From Streptomyces sp. NBC_00490 (lineage in GTDB: Bacteria > Actinomycetota > Actinomycetes > Streptomycetales > Streptomycetaceae), in contig NZ_CP107869.1 in NCBI RefSeq assembly GCF_036013645.1, positions 3,658,001-3,722,000 of the forward strand: 64,000 bases of DNA. Direction: 5' to 3'. The notes under the pieces were generated by a model. It saw only the letters and a program-made list of their open reading frames with translations, searched no databases and was not told where the DNA came from. Below, one piece after another: positions 16,787 through 27,923 of the stretch. Every line of letters begins with the position of its first letter. Position 1 is the stretch's first letter. Position numbers and translations under genes: made by a program.

Positions 16787-17794
16787 TCAGTACTTGCGGT
16801 TGGGGAGGGCGGCCTTGGCCTGGTCCTGCATGAAGTCGCTTTCCTTGGTCTTGATCCAGCGCTCGACCGAGCCGCCTTCGTGGACCGTCTTGACGACCTC
16901 CATCAGCTGGGGGCCGAGCAGCGGGTTGCACTCGACGATGGCGTTGATCTTGCCCTCGGACATGGCGATGAAGCCGTCCTTCACGCCGTCGACCGTGACG
17001 ATGAGGATGTCCTTGCCGGGCTTCTTGCCGGCCGCCTCGATGGCCTGGATGGCACCGATGCCCATGTCGTCGTTGTGGGCGTAGAGGACGTTGATGTCCG
17101 GGTTGGACTGCAGGAAGGCCGCCATGACCTGCTTGCCGCCGGCGCGGGTGAAGTCACCGGTCTGGCTGACGACGATCTTCCAGTCGTCCTTGTGGTCGGC
17201 GTCCATGACTTCCTTGAAGCCCTTGGCGCGCTCGATGGCGGGGGCGGCACCGGTGGTGCCCTCCAGCTGGGCGATCTTCACAGGGCCCTTGTGTCCGGCC
17301 TTCTCCAGGACCTTCTCCAGGATCTTGGCGGCGCGGCGGCCCTCGTCGGTGAAGTCGGAGCCGACCAGGGTGACGTACAGGGACTCGTCGGAGGTCTCGA
17401 CCGAGCGGTCGGTGAGGACCACCGGGATCTTCGCGGCCTTGGCCTCCTTGAGCACCGCGTCCCAGCCGGTGACGACCACCGGGGAGAAGGCGATGACGTC
17501 GACCTTCTGCGAGATGTAGCTGCGGATGGCGGAGATCTGGTTCTCCTGCTTCTGCTGGGCGTCGGAGAACTGCAGCTTGTAGCCCGCCTCCTTGGCCGCG
17601 GACTTCACCGAGTCGCTGTTGGCCGTGCGCCAGCCGCTCTCGGAGCCGACCTGGGAGAAGCCGAGGGTGATCGTCTTGCTGCCGCCGCTGCCGGTGGAGT
17701 CGCCGGAGCCTTCGTCCTCCTTGGCGCAGGCGGCCAGGGTGCCTGCCGCCGCGACGCCGATGGCCGCGGTGAGGAAGTTCCTTCTGTTGAGCAT
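16787..17794 (-). CDS. ytfQ: Sugar-binding lipoprotein, YtfQ type
   Basis: 335 residues from ATG 17794-17792, with AAAGGAG upstream. The N-terminus MLNRRNFLTAAIGVAAAGTLAACAK has a lipobox (LAAC), so the mature protein is a surface lipoprotein. The body is a type 1 periplasmic-binding fold: ITLGFSQVGSESGWRTANSDSVK resembles YtfQ/galactofuranose receptors, followed by YISQKVDVIAFSPVV, VLTDRSVETSDESLY and NVLYAHNDDMGIGAIQAIEAAG. It is the first gene of the ABC operon, and its stop codon touches the 17-bp tandem array. The ligand is inferred as a furanose sugar, possibly arabinofuranose given the neighbourhood. Confidence 0.88.
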   Translation of the reverse strand: MLNRRNFLTAAIGVAAAGTLAACAKEDEGSGDSTGSGGSKTITLGFSQVGSESGWRTANSDSVKSAAKEAGYKLQFSDAQQKQENQISAIRSYISQKVDVIAFSPVVVTGWDAVLKEAKAAKIPVVLTDRSVETSDESLYVTLVGSDFTDEGRRAAKILEKVLEKAGHKGPVKIAQLEGTTGAAPAIERAKGFKEVMDADHKDDWKIVVSQTGDFTRAGGKQVMAAFLQSNPDINVLYAHNDDMGIGAIQAIEAAGKKPGKDILIVTVDGVKDGFIAMSEGKINAIVECNPLLGPQLMEVVKTVHEGGSVERWIKTKESDFMQDQAKAALPNRKY

Positions 17795-17878
17795 GTTCTT
17801 CTCCTTTGAAGAGCCGGTCCGGGGAGGACCGTTGTTACTCGCGAGGACCGACTCACTGCGTCCAGCCTGTCGATCATT

Positions 17879-17917
17879 ATTCGAAATATCGGTCACACTG
17901 GTGTACGAATTGTGACC
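17879..17917 (-). promoter_or_regulatory. Predicted operators upstream of the ytfQ-like operon
   Basis: Read with the operon, ACCGATATTTCGAAT (17893-17879) matches the six-member motif found elsewhere in this window. It begins 21 bases after AACGGT (17920-17915), a possible -10; no good -35 was found. A second inverted repeat, GGTCACA...TGTGACC with a 13-bp spacer (17891-17917), overlaps it. Two regulators may therefore act here. Confidence 0.6.
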
Positions 17918-17937
17918 GTTGGTTCCGTGTTGCCGTG

Positions 17938-18957
17938 TCAGTCGGGAGCGGTGCTGGCCCGGACGACGAGGTGGGGTTCGATGGCGACTCCGGGCGCCCC
18001 GGAGGGAGCCCGCCCCTCGATGAGGTCCAGCAGCAGGGCGATGCTGTGCTTGCCCACCGTCGCGAAGTCCTGCCGGACGGTGGTGAGCGGTGGAGCGAAG
18101 AACTCCGATTCCGGGATGTCGTCGAAGCCGACCACCGCGACGTCCTGGGGAGTGCGCACGCCCGCCTCACGCAGCGCCCGCAACGCCCCCAGTGCCATCT
18201 GGTCGTTGGCGACGAAGACGGCGGTGAGTCCACGGCCCACCCAGCCGGCCAGTTCCTGGCCCGCACGGTAGCCCGAAAGCGGACTCCAGTCCCCCCGCAG
18301 CGGCGTCGGCGGCTCGATGCCCGCCGCTTCGAGGGTCGCCCGCCAGCCGGTCTCCCGGTCGGCGGCCTCCTGCCAGTCCCCGGGCCCGGCGAGATGCCAG
18401 ACCGTGCGGTGGCCGGCGGCCAGCAGATGGCCGGTGGCCAGGCGTGCGCCCAGCTGCTGGTCCACGTTGACGCTGGGGATCTCCGCACCGGACCCGGTCC
18501 CCACCGCCACCACCGGGAAGGGGTGGCGGAGTTCGGCGAGGGCCTCGACCGCGGAGCGCTGTGGAGCGAGGGCGATGACCCCCTCCACCCCGCCCTCGCT
18601 GAGATGGTCCAGGGCCTCGGAGAGCGTCTCCACCGCCAGTCTGCGCAGACTGACCGTCGAGACGGTGTACCCGGCGGCCCGCGCCGCGTCCTCCAGTGCG
18701 AACAGGGTGCTGGCCGGTCCGTAGAGCGTGGTGTTGGAGGCGACCACGCCCAGGGTCCGGGTCCGCCGGGTGACCAGCGCCCGGGCGGAGGAGTTGCGGC
18801 GGTAGCCCATCTCCTCGATCGCCCGCAGCACTCTGGCCCGTGTCTCGTCCCGGACGTTGGGGTGGTCCCCCAGCACCCGGGACACGGTCTGGTGGGACAC
18901 GCCGGCGAGGCGTGCCACGTCGGCCATGGTGGGCGGCCGGAGCTGCACATGGTTCAC
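17938..18957 (-). CDS. LacI-family transcriptional repressor
   Basis: 339 residues. An N-terminal LacI helix-turn-helix (MADVARLAGVSHQTVSRVLGD, residues 11-31) and hinge (NSSARALVTRRTRTLGVVAS) precede a periplasmic-binding-type effector domain with VFVANDQMALGALRALREAG and VVGFDDIPESEFF. It is oriented toward the ytfQ-like operon and divergent from the dehydratase operon, so it may regulate either. A textbook LacI operator lies 100 bp upstream of its own start, suggesting autoregulation and control of the divergent genes. Confidence 0.92.
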   Translation of the reverse strand: MNHVQLRPPTMADVARLAGVSHQTVSRVLGDHPNVRDETRARVLRAIEEMGYRRNSSARALVTRRTRTLGVVASNTTLYGPASTLFALEDAARAAGYTVSTVSLRRLAVETLSEALDHLSEGGVEGVIALAPQRSAVEALAELRHPFPVVAVGTGSGAEIPSVNVDQQLGARLATGHLLAAGHRTVWHLAGPGDWQEAADRETGWRATLEAAGIEPPTPLRGDWSPLSGYRAGQELAGWVGRGLTAVFVANDQMALGALRALREAGVRTPQDVAVVGFDDIPESEFFAPPLTTVRQDFATVGKHSIALLLDLIEGRAPSGAPGVAIEPHLVVRASTAPD

Positions 18958-19056
18958 GGTCGCACCCCCCTGGCGATCACTGATGAAAGCACCACCGACA
19001 CGATGCTCGTACCTCCTCGGATGCCGGCCGGCATCGATCGGTGAATGCGGAGGTCA

Positions 19057-19072
19057 TTGTGAGCGCTAACAA
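19057..19072. promoter_or_regulatory. LacI-family operator TTGTGAGCGCTAACAA
   Basis: A 16-bp palindrome around a central AGCGCT, with a single mismatched pair, very close in sequence to classical LacI-family operators. It lies in the 341-bp divergent region between the LacI gene (start 18957) and the dehydratase gene (start 19299), 100 bp from the LacI start codon. Confidence 0.75.
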
Positions 19073-19202
19073 TTCATGGCGGTCAAGAGGGCTGCAGCAG
19101 GGAAGGTGTCACGGTTGAATAACGCGCCTGGCTGGGAGAGTTGAGATGCCGGACGGTTGTGCACGTCACCAAAACCGTTACGCCGTTCGACCACCCGACC
19201 CA

Positions 19203-19269
19203 TTGACACCCCCACCACGTCGTCCTTACGGTCGGGCCAGCATTTCGAACGTGAGCCGAAATTTCGAAC
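19203..19269 (+). promoter_or_regulatory. Promoter and downstream operator of the dehydratase operon
   Basis: TTGACA (19203-19208), an 18-bp spacer and TACGGT (19227-19232) form a good housekeeping promoter. The operator GCCGAAATTTCGAAC (19255-19269), containing the perfect palindrome CGAAATTTCG, begins 22 bases after the -10. A half-site ATTTCGAAC (19242-19250) precedes it in the same orientation. The position just downstream of the start of transcription suggests repression by blocking RNA polymerase. Confidence 0.75.
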
Positions 19270-19298
19270 AAGCTGGAAAGTACTAGGGAGTAGCTGAC

Positions 19299-20459
19299 GT
19301 GCGCATCACGGGAATCAGCACGCACGTGGTCGGGACGCCATGGCGCAACCTGACCTACGTCCAGGTGCACACCGACGAGGGACTCACCGGAGTCGGCGAG
19401 ACCCGCATGCTGGGCCACACCGACGCCTTGCTCGGCTATCTGCACGAGGCGAAGACCAACCACATTCTCGGGTCGGACCCGTTCGCTGTCGAGGACCTCG
19501 TCAAGCGGATGAAGTACGGCGACTACGGCCGGGCCGGCGAGATCGTGATGTCCGGTATCGCCGTGATCGAGATGGCCTGCTGGGACATCAAGGGCAAGGC
19601 CCTGGGCGTGCCGGTCTGGCAGTTGCTCGGCGGCAAGGTCACCGACAAGGTCAAGGCGTACGCCAACGGCTGGTACACCACCGAGCGCACCCCGGAGGCC
19701 TACCACAAGGCCGCCCAGGGGGTCATGGAGCGCGGGTACAAGGCGCTCAAGATCGACCCCTTCGGCACCGGGCACTTCGAGCTGGACCACGAGCAGAGCA
19801 TGTACGCCGTCTCCCTCATCGAGGCCGTCCGGGACGCCATCGGCCCGGACGCCGAGCTGATGCTGGAGATGCACGGCCGGTTCTCCCCGGCCACCGCCGT
19901 GCGCCTGGCCCGGGACCTCGCCCCCTTCAAGCCCGCGTGGCTGGAGGAGCCGGTGCCGCCGGAGAACCTGAAGGCGCTGGAGAAGGTCGCCGCCAAGGTC
20001 GAGATGCCGGTCGCCACCGGTGAGCGGATCCACGACCGCATCGAGTTCCGCGAGCTCTTCGAGAGCCAGGCCGTGGACATCATCCAGCCCGACGTCGGCC
20101 ACATCGGCGGCATCTGGGAGACCCGGAAGCTGGCCGCGACCGCCGAGACCCACTACATGCTGGTCGCGCCCCACAACGTGGGTGGACCGGTGCTGACCGC
20201 CGCCTCGCTCCAGGTCGGCTTCACCGCGCCGAACTTCAAGATCCTCGAGCACTTCAACGATTTCGCCGACGCGGACATCAAGAAGGTCGTCAAGGGCGCC
20301 CCGCAGGTCGTGGACGGCTACTTCCACCTCTCCGACGCCCCCGGGCTCGGAGTCGAGCTGGATGTCGACGCCGCCGCGGAGTTCCCGCAGCAGCAGGCCC
20401 GCTTCGACCTGTGGGCCGACGGCTGGGAGCAGCGCAAGCCGAAGGGCACCGAGCAGTGA
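19299..20459 (+). CDS. Sugar-acid dehydratase of the enolase superfamily (galactonate dehydratase-like)
   Basis: 386 residues from GTG 19299, with AGGGAG at 19285-19290. Metal ligands E190, E216 and E242 and the His pair H192 and H292 (in EMHGRF and APHNVGGP) are all seven positions beyond the corresponding residues of D-galactonate dehydratase, and K151-x-D153 fits the superfamily. The enzyme would dehydrate an aldonate to a 2-keto-3-deoxy acid in the cytoplasm. The exact substrate (galactonate, arabinonate or a relative) is uncertain. It is first of an operon with a zinc alcohol dehydrogenase (GTGA overlap). Confidence 0.85.
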   Translation: MRITGISTHVVGTPWRNLTYVQVHTDEGLTGVGETRMLGHTDALLGYLHEAKTNHILGSDPFAVEDLVKRMKYGDYGRAGEIVMSGIAVIEMACWDIKGKALGVPVWQLLGGKVTDKVKAYANGWYTTERTPEAYHKAAQGVMERGYKALKIDPFGTGHFELDHEQSMYAVSLIEAVRDAIGPDAELMLEMHGRFSPATAVRLARDLAPFKPAWLEEPVPPENLKALEKVAAKVEMPVATGERIHDRIEFRELFESQAVDIIQPDVGHIGGIWETRKLAATAETHYMLVAPHNVGGPVLTAASLQVGFTAPNFKILEHFNDFADADIKKVVKGAPQVVDGYFHLSDAPGLGVELDVDAAAEFPQQQARFDLWADGWEQRKPKGTEQ

Positions 20460-21460
20460 GCACCGCCGTCGTCGTCGCGGCGCCCGGCGAGCACGAGCTC
20501 GTCGTACACACCCCTCGCGAGCCCGCGGCCGGGGAGGCCCTGGTCCGCGTCCACGCGGTCGGCATCTGCGGCAGCGACCGCGAGGTGTACCAGGGCAACC
20601 GGCCCGAGGGGTACGTCCGTTACCCGCTCACCCCCGGCCACGAGTGGTCCGGCACGGTCGAGGCGGTGGGGTCCGGGGTTCCGGCCTCGCTGGTCGGCCG
20701 CAAGGTGGTGGGCGAGGGCTTTCGCAACTGCCAGGTCTGCGACCGCTGCCACGCGGGTGAGACCACGCTGTGCACGGCGGGCTACGAGGAGACCGGGTTC
20801 ACCCAGCCCGGCGCCATGGCCACCACGCTCACGCTGCCGGCCCGGCTGCTGCACGCCCTCCCGGACGACGCCGACCTGACGGCGGCGGCGCTGCTGGAGC
20901 CCGCCGCGTGCATCGCGGCCGCCGCGCTGAAGGCGAACGCGCGGCCCGGTGAGCGGGTCGCCGTGGTGGGCACGGGCACGCTCGGGATGTTCGCCGTGCA
21001 GTTCCTGAAGGCGGGCTCGCCCTCGGAGCTGCTGGTGGTCGGTACCCGCCCGGACCGTGCGGAGCTGTCGAAGAGGTTCGGCGCCACCGACTTCCGCACC
21101 CGGGACCAGGAGCTGCCCGACGACTTCGACGTCGTCATCGAGACCGCCGGGTCGGCGTCCGCCGCGAACACCGCGGCCGCGCTGCTCAGGCGCGGTGGCC
21201 GGCTCGTCCTCACGGGTATCCCGGCACCGGGTGCCGACGGCCTCGACCCGACCGATCTCGTCGTACGGCAGCTGGAGGTGCACACCGTCTTCGGGGCGCC
21301 GCCGGACGCCTGGGCGCACACCGTGCGGGTCTTCGGGGCCGGGCTGCTCGATCCGCTGCCGCTCGTCACGCACGAGCTGCCGCTGGATGAGTTTGCGCAG
21401 GCCATCGACTTGGTGGGGTCCGGCGACCCGAAGGTCGGAAAGGTCCTCCTGCGGCCGTGA
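20456..21460 (+). CDS. Zinc-dependent medium-chain alcohol (sugar) dehydrogenase
   Basis: 334 residues from GTG 20456, overlapping the dehydratase stop codon. Catalytic zinc ligands are C38 (GICGSD) and H62-E63 (PGHEWSG). The structural zinc lobe has C92, C95, C98 and C106. The Rossmann loop VAVVGTGTLGMFAVQFLKAG binds NAD(P). By its position next to a sugar-acid dehydratase it probably oxidises an aldose, sugar alcohol or aldonate. L-arabinose or D-galactose 1-dehydrogenase activity would complete an oxidative pathway with the lactonase at 51.3-52.1 kb, but this is inference. Confidence 0.85.
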   Translation: MSTAVVVAAPGEHELVVHTPREPAAGEALVRVHAVGICGSDREVYQGNRPEGYVRYPLTPGHEWSGTVEAVGSGVPASLVGRKVVGEGFRNCQVCDRCHAGETTLCTAGYEETGFTQPGAMATTLTLPARLLHALPDDADLTAAALLEPAACIAAAALKANARPGERVAVVGTGTLGMFAVQFLKAGSPSELLVVGTRPDRAELSKRFGATDFRTRDQELPDDFDVVIETAGSASAANTAAALLRRGGRLVLTGIPAPGADGLDPTDLVVRQLEVHTVFGAPPDAWAHTVRVFGAGLLDPLPLVTHELPLDEFAQAIDLVGSGDPKVGKVLLRP

Positions 21461-21474
21461 CACACCTCTGAGCC

Positions 21475-21516
21475 GTACGCCGGTGCGGGGTACCTGACGA
21501 CTTCGTACCGGCGTAC
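21475..21516 (+). repeat. Long-loop inverted repeat after the dehydrogenase gene
   Basis: GTACGCCGGT (21475-21484) and ACCGGCGTAC (21507-21516) are perfect 10-bp arms separated by 22 nt, beginning 15 bp after the dehydrogenase stop codon. They could act as a partial terminator or processing site before the next gene, which has its own operator motif. Confidence 0.55.
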
Positions 21517-21548
21517 ACCCAAGGCCTTCCCCAGAGCCGCGACCCTCG

Positions 21549-21563
21549 TCCGAAATATCGAAC
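21549..21563 (+). promoter_or_regulatory. Operator copy directly before the U32-like gene
   Basis: TCCGAAATATCGAAC matches the shared six-member operator. Here it ends 14 bases before the GTG start and abuts the ribosome binding site GAAGGAC. No clear promoter was found at the usual distance. Confidence 0.65.
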
Positions 21564-21577
21564 CTGAAGGACAGCTT

Positions 21578-22546
21578 GTGACCGAGACCACCGCCAGCGC
21601 GGCCCGACGACCCGGTGAGCAGGCGCTCGCTGCGCTCGGCCTGAACGCCCCCGCGCACGATCCCGCCGACGCCTCCCCGCACTCCTTCCCCGGAGGCGGC
21701 CGCTGGCGCACCGAAGTGCCCTCCGTGGAAGGCCCCGAGGCCCTCGCCGTGGTCCTCAAGGAGACCTCGCGGCTCGATGTGCCGGTGCACCGGGTCAGCC
21801 AGGGCAGCGGCGTGTGGATGCTCACCGACGCCGAGATCACCGAGATGGTGGAGGCGACCGCCGAGCGCGACATCGAGCTCTGCCTGTTCACCGGTCCCCG
21901 CGGCACCTGGGACATCGGCGGCTCGACCCGGACCGACTCCCGGGGCGGCGGGCTGCGCGCCCGGGGGCACGACGCGGTCGCCGGGTGCGTCGAGGACGCC
22001 GTCCGCGCCACCGAGCTGGGTGTGAAGTGCCTCCTCGTCGCCGACGAGGGCGTGCTGTGGGCGCTGCACCGGGCGCGGGTCGCCGGGATCATCCCGGCCG
22101 ACACGACCCTGAAGGTGTCGGCGCTGATCGGACCGGTGAACCCGGCCGCGTACGCCGTCTACGAGAACCTCGGCGGCGACTCGATCAACGTACCCAGCGA
22201 CCTGACACTGGATCACCTCACCGAGATCCGCCGGGTGTCGGGCGCTCCCATGGACATGTACATCGAGGCCCCCGACGACCTCGGCGGCTATGTGCGGATG
22301 TACGAGGTCGCCGAGCTGATCCGGCGCGGCGCCCCGCTCTATCTGAAGTTCGGCCTGTCGAAGGCTCCGGGGATCTACCCCTACGGGCATCACATGCGCG
22401 AGCTCACGCTGTCCACCGCCAAGGAAAGAGTGCGGCGCGGACGGCTCGCCCTGGACCTGCTCGCACGGCACGGAGCGGACGGCGACATGGCGCCGCTCGG
22501 CTCGCGACTGCCCGGCGCGCTCAAGCGATTCGAAACGCCTGCATAA
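21578..22546 (+). CDS. U32-peptidase-like TIM-barrel protein, role unknown
   Basis: 322 residues from GTG 21578, with GAAGGAC before it. No signal peptide or zinc motif is visible. Strand-helix repeats such as [84 protein letters not shown] (split by loops) suggest a (beta/alpha) barrel like the peptidase U32 group. Such proteins are often mis-called peptidases. Placed between a dehydratase/dehydrogenase pair and a sugar transporter, it may act on a sugar-acid intermediate, for example as an aldolase-type enzyme, but no catalytic lysine can be assigned. Confidence 0.6.
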   Translation: MTETTASAARRPGEQALAALGLNAPAHDPADASPHSFPGGGRWRTEVPSVEGPEALAVVLKETSRLDVPVHRVSQGSGVWMLTDAEITEMVEATAERDIELCLFTGPRGTWDIGGSTRTDSRGGGLRARGHDAVAGCVEDAVRATELGVKCLLVADEGVLWALHRARVAGIIPADTTLKVSALIGPVNPAAYAVYENLGGDSINVPSDLTLDHLTEIRRVSGAPMDMYIEAPDDLGGYVRMYEVAELIRRGAPLYLKFGLSKAPGIYPYGHHMRELTLSTAKERVRRGRLALDLLARHGADGDMAPLGSRLPGALKRFETPA

Positions 22547-22688
22547 CGTTCCGGACAACGCCCCTTCACAGAAGTCCACGGAGTCACACAGACTCCGACA
22601 CAACTTCTCTCGGTCGACCCCGCACCACCGACAGGCGCCCGCACCGCCGGATCGCCCCATGGCCTCTAGAACATCAAGGAAGATGATC

Positions 22689-23795
22689 ATGCTGAACCGC
22701 AGAGCCGCCCTCTCCGCCATAGCCACCTCGGCCGTCCTCGCTCTCACCCTGTCCGCCTGCGGCCAGGACAGCGAAGGAGGCAGTGCGGAGGAATCGGGCA
22801 GCGCCAAGGGCGGCACCATCGGCATCTCGATGCCGACCAAGTCCTCCGAGCGCTGGATCGCCGACGGCAAGAACGTCGTGGCGGACCTGGAGGCCAAGGG
22901 CTACAAGACCAGCCTGGTCTACGGCGAGGACGACCCGGAGAACCAGGTCTCGCAGATCGAGAACCTGATCACCAAGGGCGTCAAGGCGATCATCGTCGCG
23001 GCGATCGACAACAAGTCCCTCAACGGTGTGCTCCAGCAGGCCAAGGACGCGAACATCCCGGTCATCGCGTACGACCGCCTCATCCTCGGCACGGCCAACG
23101 TCGACTACTACGCCTCCTTCGACAACACCAAGGTCGGCGAGCTCCAGGCCAACTACATCGTCGAGAAGCTCGGTCTGAAGGAGGGCAAGGGCCCCTTCAA
23201 CATCGAGCTGTTCGCCGGCTCCAACGACGACAACAACACGAAGTACTTCTTCGGCGGCGCGATGAGCGTCCTGAAGCCGTACATCGACAGCAAGAAGCTG
23301 GTCGTCCAGTCCGGCCAGACGGGCCTCACCCAGGTCACCACGCTGCGCTGGGACGGCGCCACGGCGCAGAAGCGCATGGACGACATCCTCACCAAGTCGT
23401 ACTCCAGCAAGAAGGTCGACGCGGTCCTCTCGCCGTACGACGGCATCTCGATCGGCATCCTGTCGGCGCTGAAGTCCGACGGCTACGGCACCAAGGCCAA
23501 GCCGCTCCCGGTCCTCACCGGCCAGGACGCCGAGCTCGCCTCGGTGAAGTCGATCATCGCGGGCCAGCAGACGCAGACCGTCTACAAGGACACCCGTGAG
23601 CTCGCCAAGGTCGCCGGCAGCATGGTCGACGCGGTCCTGAACGGCAAGAAGCCGGAGACCAACGACACCAAGACCTACGACAACGGCTCCAAGGTCGTCC
23701 CCGCCTTCCTGCTGAAGCCGGTGAGCGTCGACAAGAGCAACTACAAGCAGGTCCTGGTCGACGGCGGCTACTACACCGAGGGCGACCTCAAGTAG
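22689..23795 (+). CDS. chvE: ChvE-type multiple sugar-binding lipoprotein
   Basis: 368 residues from ATG 22689 ([13 protein letters not shown]), favoured because AAGGAAG sits at 22676-22682; an in-frame ATG at 22683 is possible. The lipobox is LSAC. The mature part ([75 protein letters not shown]) is characteristic of ChvE, which binds L-arabinose, D-galactose, D-glucose and related pyranoses. It is followed by its ATPase and permease. Confidence 0.92.
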   Translation: MLNRRAALSAIATSAVLALTLSACGQDSEGGSAEESGSAKGGTIGISMPTKSSERWIADGKNVVADLEAKGYKTSLVYGEDDPENQVSQIENLITKGVKAIIVAAIDNKSLNGVLQQAKDANIPVIAYDRLILGTANVDYYASFDNTKVGELQANYIVEKLGLKEGKGPFNIELFAGSNDDNNTKYFFGGAMSVLKPYIDSKKLVVQSGQTGLTQVTTLRWDGATAQKRMDDILTKSYSSKKVDAVLSPYDGISIGILSALKSDGYGTKAKPLPVLTGQDAELASVKSIIAGQQTQTVYKDTRELAKVAGSMVDAVLNGKKPETNDTKTYDNGSKVVPAFLLKPVSVDKSNYKQVLVDGGYYTEGDLK

Positions 23796-23839
23796 TCCTG
23801 CACCGCCTGTAGACAGAACAGAGATTGGAAGGCACGACC

Positions 23840-25386
<1,547 letters not shown>

Positions 25387-25390
<4 letters not shown>

Positions 25391-26631
25391 GCACCGACGT
25401 GACCAAGAGCCCGGCGGTGGTCCCGCCCGGCAAGAGCGGAGGACCGTCCTCCGACAGCGGGTTGCTGCAGCTGATGCTGGACGGCCTGCGCCGCAACATG
25501 CGCCAGTACGGCATGCTGATCGCCCTCGGCCTGATCGTCGCCCTCTTCGCCGTCTGGACCGACGGCGTCCTGCTGGAGCCGCGCAACGTCTCCAACCTGG
25601 TCCTCCAGAACGCCTACGTCCTGATCCTCGCGATCGGCATGATGCTGGTCATCATCTCGGGCCACATCGACCTGTCGGTCGGCTCGTTGACGGCGTTCGT
25701 GGGCGCGTTCGCGGCCGTGCTGACCGTGCAGCACAACGTGTCCTGGCCGGTCGCGGTGGCGCTGAGCCTGGTGGTCGGCGCGGTGGCGGGCGGCATCCAG
25801 GGGTTCTTCATCGCGTATCTCGGCATACCGTCGTTCATCGTGACCCTCGCCGGCATGCTGATCTTCCGTGGCTTCACGGAGATCCTGCTGGAGGGCCAGA
25901 CCCTCAGCCCGTTCCCGAGCGGCCTGGAGAAGATGGGCAACGGCTTCCTGCCGGAGACGGGCCCGGACACCAACTACCACAACATCACGCTGCTGCTCGG
26001 CCTGGTCCTGATCGTCTTCGTGGTCCTCCAGGAGATCCGGGACCGCAAGCGCCAGCAGGAGTTCGCCCTGGACGTGGTGCCGCGCAACCTCTTCCTGCTG
26101 AAGCTCGTCTCGATCGTCGCCGCGGTCCTCGTCGTCACGATGCTGCTCGCCAGCTACAAGGGCGCGCCGATCATCCTCCTCATCCTGGGCGGACTGGTCG
26201 TCGGCTACGGCTACCTCATGCGCAACGCCGTCTTCGGCCGTCACATCTACGCGATCGGCGGCAACCTGCCGGCGGCGAAGCTGTCCGGTGTGAAGGACAA
26301 GAAGGTCGTCTTCCTCGTCTTCCTGAACATGGGCGCGCTCGCCGCCCTGGCGGGTCTGGCGATCGCCGCGCGACTGAACGCGGCCTCCCCGAAGGCGGGT
26401 CTGAACTACGAACTCGAGGCCATCGCCTCGGCGTTCATCGGCGGCGCGTCCATGAGCGGCGGTGTCGGCACCGTCCTCGGCGCGATCATCGGCGGTCTCG
26501 TCCTCGGCGTCCTGAACAACGGCATGAACCTCCTCAGCGTCGGCTCCGACTGGCAGCAGGTCATCAAGGGCATGGCCCTGCTGGCCGCGGTCGGCTTCGA
26601 CGTCTGGAACAAGCGCAAGTCCGGTTCGTAG
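25387..26631 (+). CDS. mmsB: Multiple-sugar ABC transporter permease (MmsB/GguB)
   Basis: 414 residues from ATG 25387, which overlaps the ATPase stop codon. About eleven hydrophobic segments are present, with [20 protein letters not shown] and the coupling loop [20 protein letters not shown]. The large loop after the fifth helix ([18 protein letters not shown]) is typical of XylH/GguB. A hairpin terminator follows at 26649-26672. Confidence 0.92.
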
Positions 26632-26648
26632 ACCGGATCGACCGGATC

Positions 26649-26672
26649 GGGCCCCGTCGCAAGGCGGGGCCC
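26649..26672 (+). terminator. Hairpin between the permease gene and galM
   Basis: GGGCCCCG and CGGGGCCC form a perfect 8-bp stem with an 8-nt loop, followed by TTCCC. It lies between the permease stop and the galM ribosome binding site and probably reduces, rather than abolishes, read-through into galM. Confidence 0.75.
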
Positions 26673-26697
26673 TTCCCATGGGAGGAGAGCAGAACCG

Positions 26698-27744
26698 GTG
26701 AAGGAACTCTTCGGCGAGCTCGCCGACGGCACCGAGATCCACCGCTGGTCGCTGGAGAACGGCGGCACCCGTCTGAAGGTCCTGTCCTACGGCGGGATCG
26801 TGCAGTCCCTGGAGGTCCCCGACCGGCACGGCCGGTACGCCGACGTCTGCCTCGGCTTCGCCCGGATCGAGGAGTACGTCGCCGCCAGCCCGTACTTCGG
26901 GGCGCTGATCGGCCGCTACGGCAACCGCATCGGCAAGGGCCGCTACACCCTGGACGGCGAGACGTACCAACTCTCCGTCGACGACGGCGAGAACAGCCTG
27001 CACGGCGGCGCCGAGGGCTTCGACCGGCGGGTGTGGGACATCGAGCCGTTCACCGACGGCACCGACGTCGGACTGCGCCTGTCCTACACCTCCGCCGACG
27101 GCGAGATGGGCCACCCCGGCACGCTCCGCACGAAGGTGACGTACACCCTCACCGAGCAGGGCGACTGGCGCATCGACTACGAGGCCACCACCGACAGGGC
27201 CACCGTCGTCAACCTCACCAGCCACGTCTACTGGAACCTCGCCGGGGCGGGCAGCGGCACGATCGAGGGCCACGAGCTCCAGCTCGCCGCGTCCCGCTAC
27301 ACCCCCACCGACCCGGGTCTGATCCCGACCGGCGAAGTGGCACCGGTCGAGGGCACCCCCTTCGACTTCCGCGCGGCCAAGCCGATCGGCCGGGACCTGC
27401 GCGCCGGGCACCCGCAGCTGCTCGCCGCCAAGGGCTACGACCACAACTGGGTGCTGGACAAGGGCGTCACGGCCGAACCGGAGCCCGTCGCGACCCTCCA
27501 CGACCCGTCCTCCGGCCGCACGTTGAGGATCGCCACCAGCGAGCCCGGCCTGCAGTTCTACTCGGGCAACTTCCTCGACGGCACCCTGGTCGGACCGGGC
27601 GGACGCAGCTACCGCCAGGGCGACGCGCTGTGCCTGGAGACTCAGCACTATCCTGACTCCCCGAACCATCCGTCGTTCCCCTCGACCGTGCTGCGACCGG
27701 GCGAGACGTACCGCACGACGACGATTCACTCGTTCCACGCGTGA
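26698..27744 (+). CDS. galM: Aldose 1-epimerase (mutarotase)
   Basis: 348 residues from GTG 26698, with GGAGGAG at 26681-26687. GalM signatures are present: SLHGGAEGFDRRVWD, NLTSHVYWNLAG with the catalytic His, and CLETQHYPDSPNH with the catalytic Glu. It interconverts alpha and beta anomers of galactose, arabinose or other imported aldoses in the cytoplasm, providing the anomer used by the dehydrogenase or kinase. It is the last gene of the ChvE transporter unit. Confidence 0.93.
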   Translation: MKELFGELADGTEIHRWSLENGGTRLKVLSYGGIVQSLEVPDRHGRYADVCLGFARIEEYVAASPYFGALIGRYGNRIGKGRYTLDGETYQLSVDDGENSLHGGAEGFDRRVWDIEPFTDGTDVGLRLSYTSADGEMGHPGTLRTKVTYTLTEQGDWRIDYEATTDRATVVNLTSHVYWNLAGAGSGTIEGHELQLAASRYTPTDPGLIPTGEVAPVEGTPFDFRAAKPIGRDLRAGHPQLLAAKGYDHNWVLDKGVTAEPEPVATLHDPSSGRTLRIATSEPGLQFYSGNFLDGTLVGPGGRSYRQGDALCLETQHYPDSPNHPSFPSTVLRPGETYRTTTIHSFHA

Positions 27745-27753
27745 CGCCGCGTC

Positions 27754-27776
27754 ACCTGTGAAACTTCTTCACAGGT
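27754..27776 (+). terminator. Hairpin after galM
   Basis: ACCTGTGAA and TTCACAGGT form a perfect 9-bp stem with a 5-nt loop, 10 bp after the galM stop and followed by an AT-rich stretch (ACAATTTCTT). Termination is likely; a dual role as an operator cannot be excluded. Confidence 0.7.
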
Positions 27777-27923
27777 AACGCACAATTTCTTACCCGTTTC
27801 TCAGCGGTTGAACAGTGCCACCGCAGCCTTCGTATGTAGGGGCGGCCCGTGCTCCCCCGCGCGGGCCACCTAAAGACGACGGTCCCGGTCGTCCCCACCG
27901 GGTCCGCCCCATACGGAGGTTCC

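Noticed and set aside
14127..17809. Very long plus-strand open frames across the tandem array, coding for Arg/Pro/Ser/Ala repeats
   Set aside because: The 17-bp unit contains no stop codon in any frame, so all six frames stay open by default. There is no ribosome binding site, and the frames run antisense through two clear genes.
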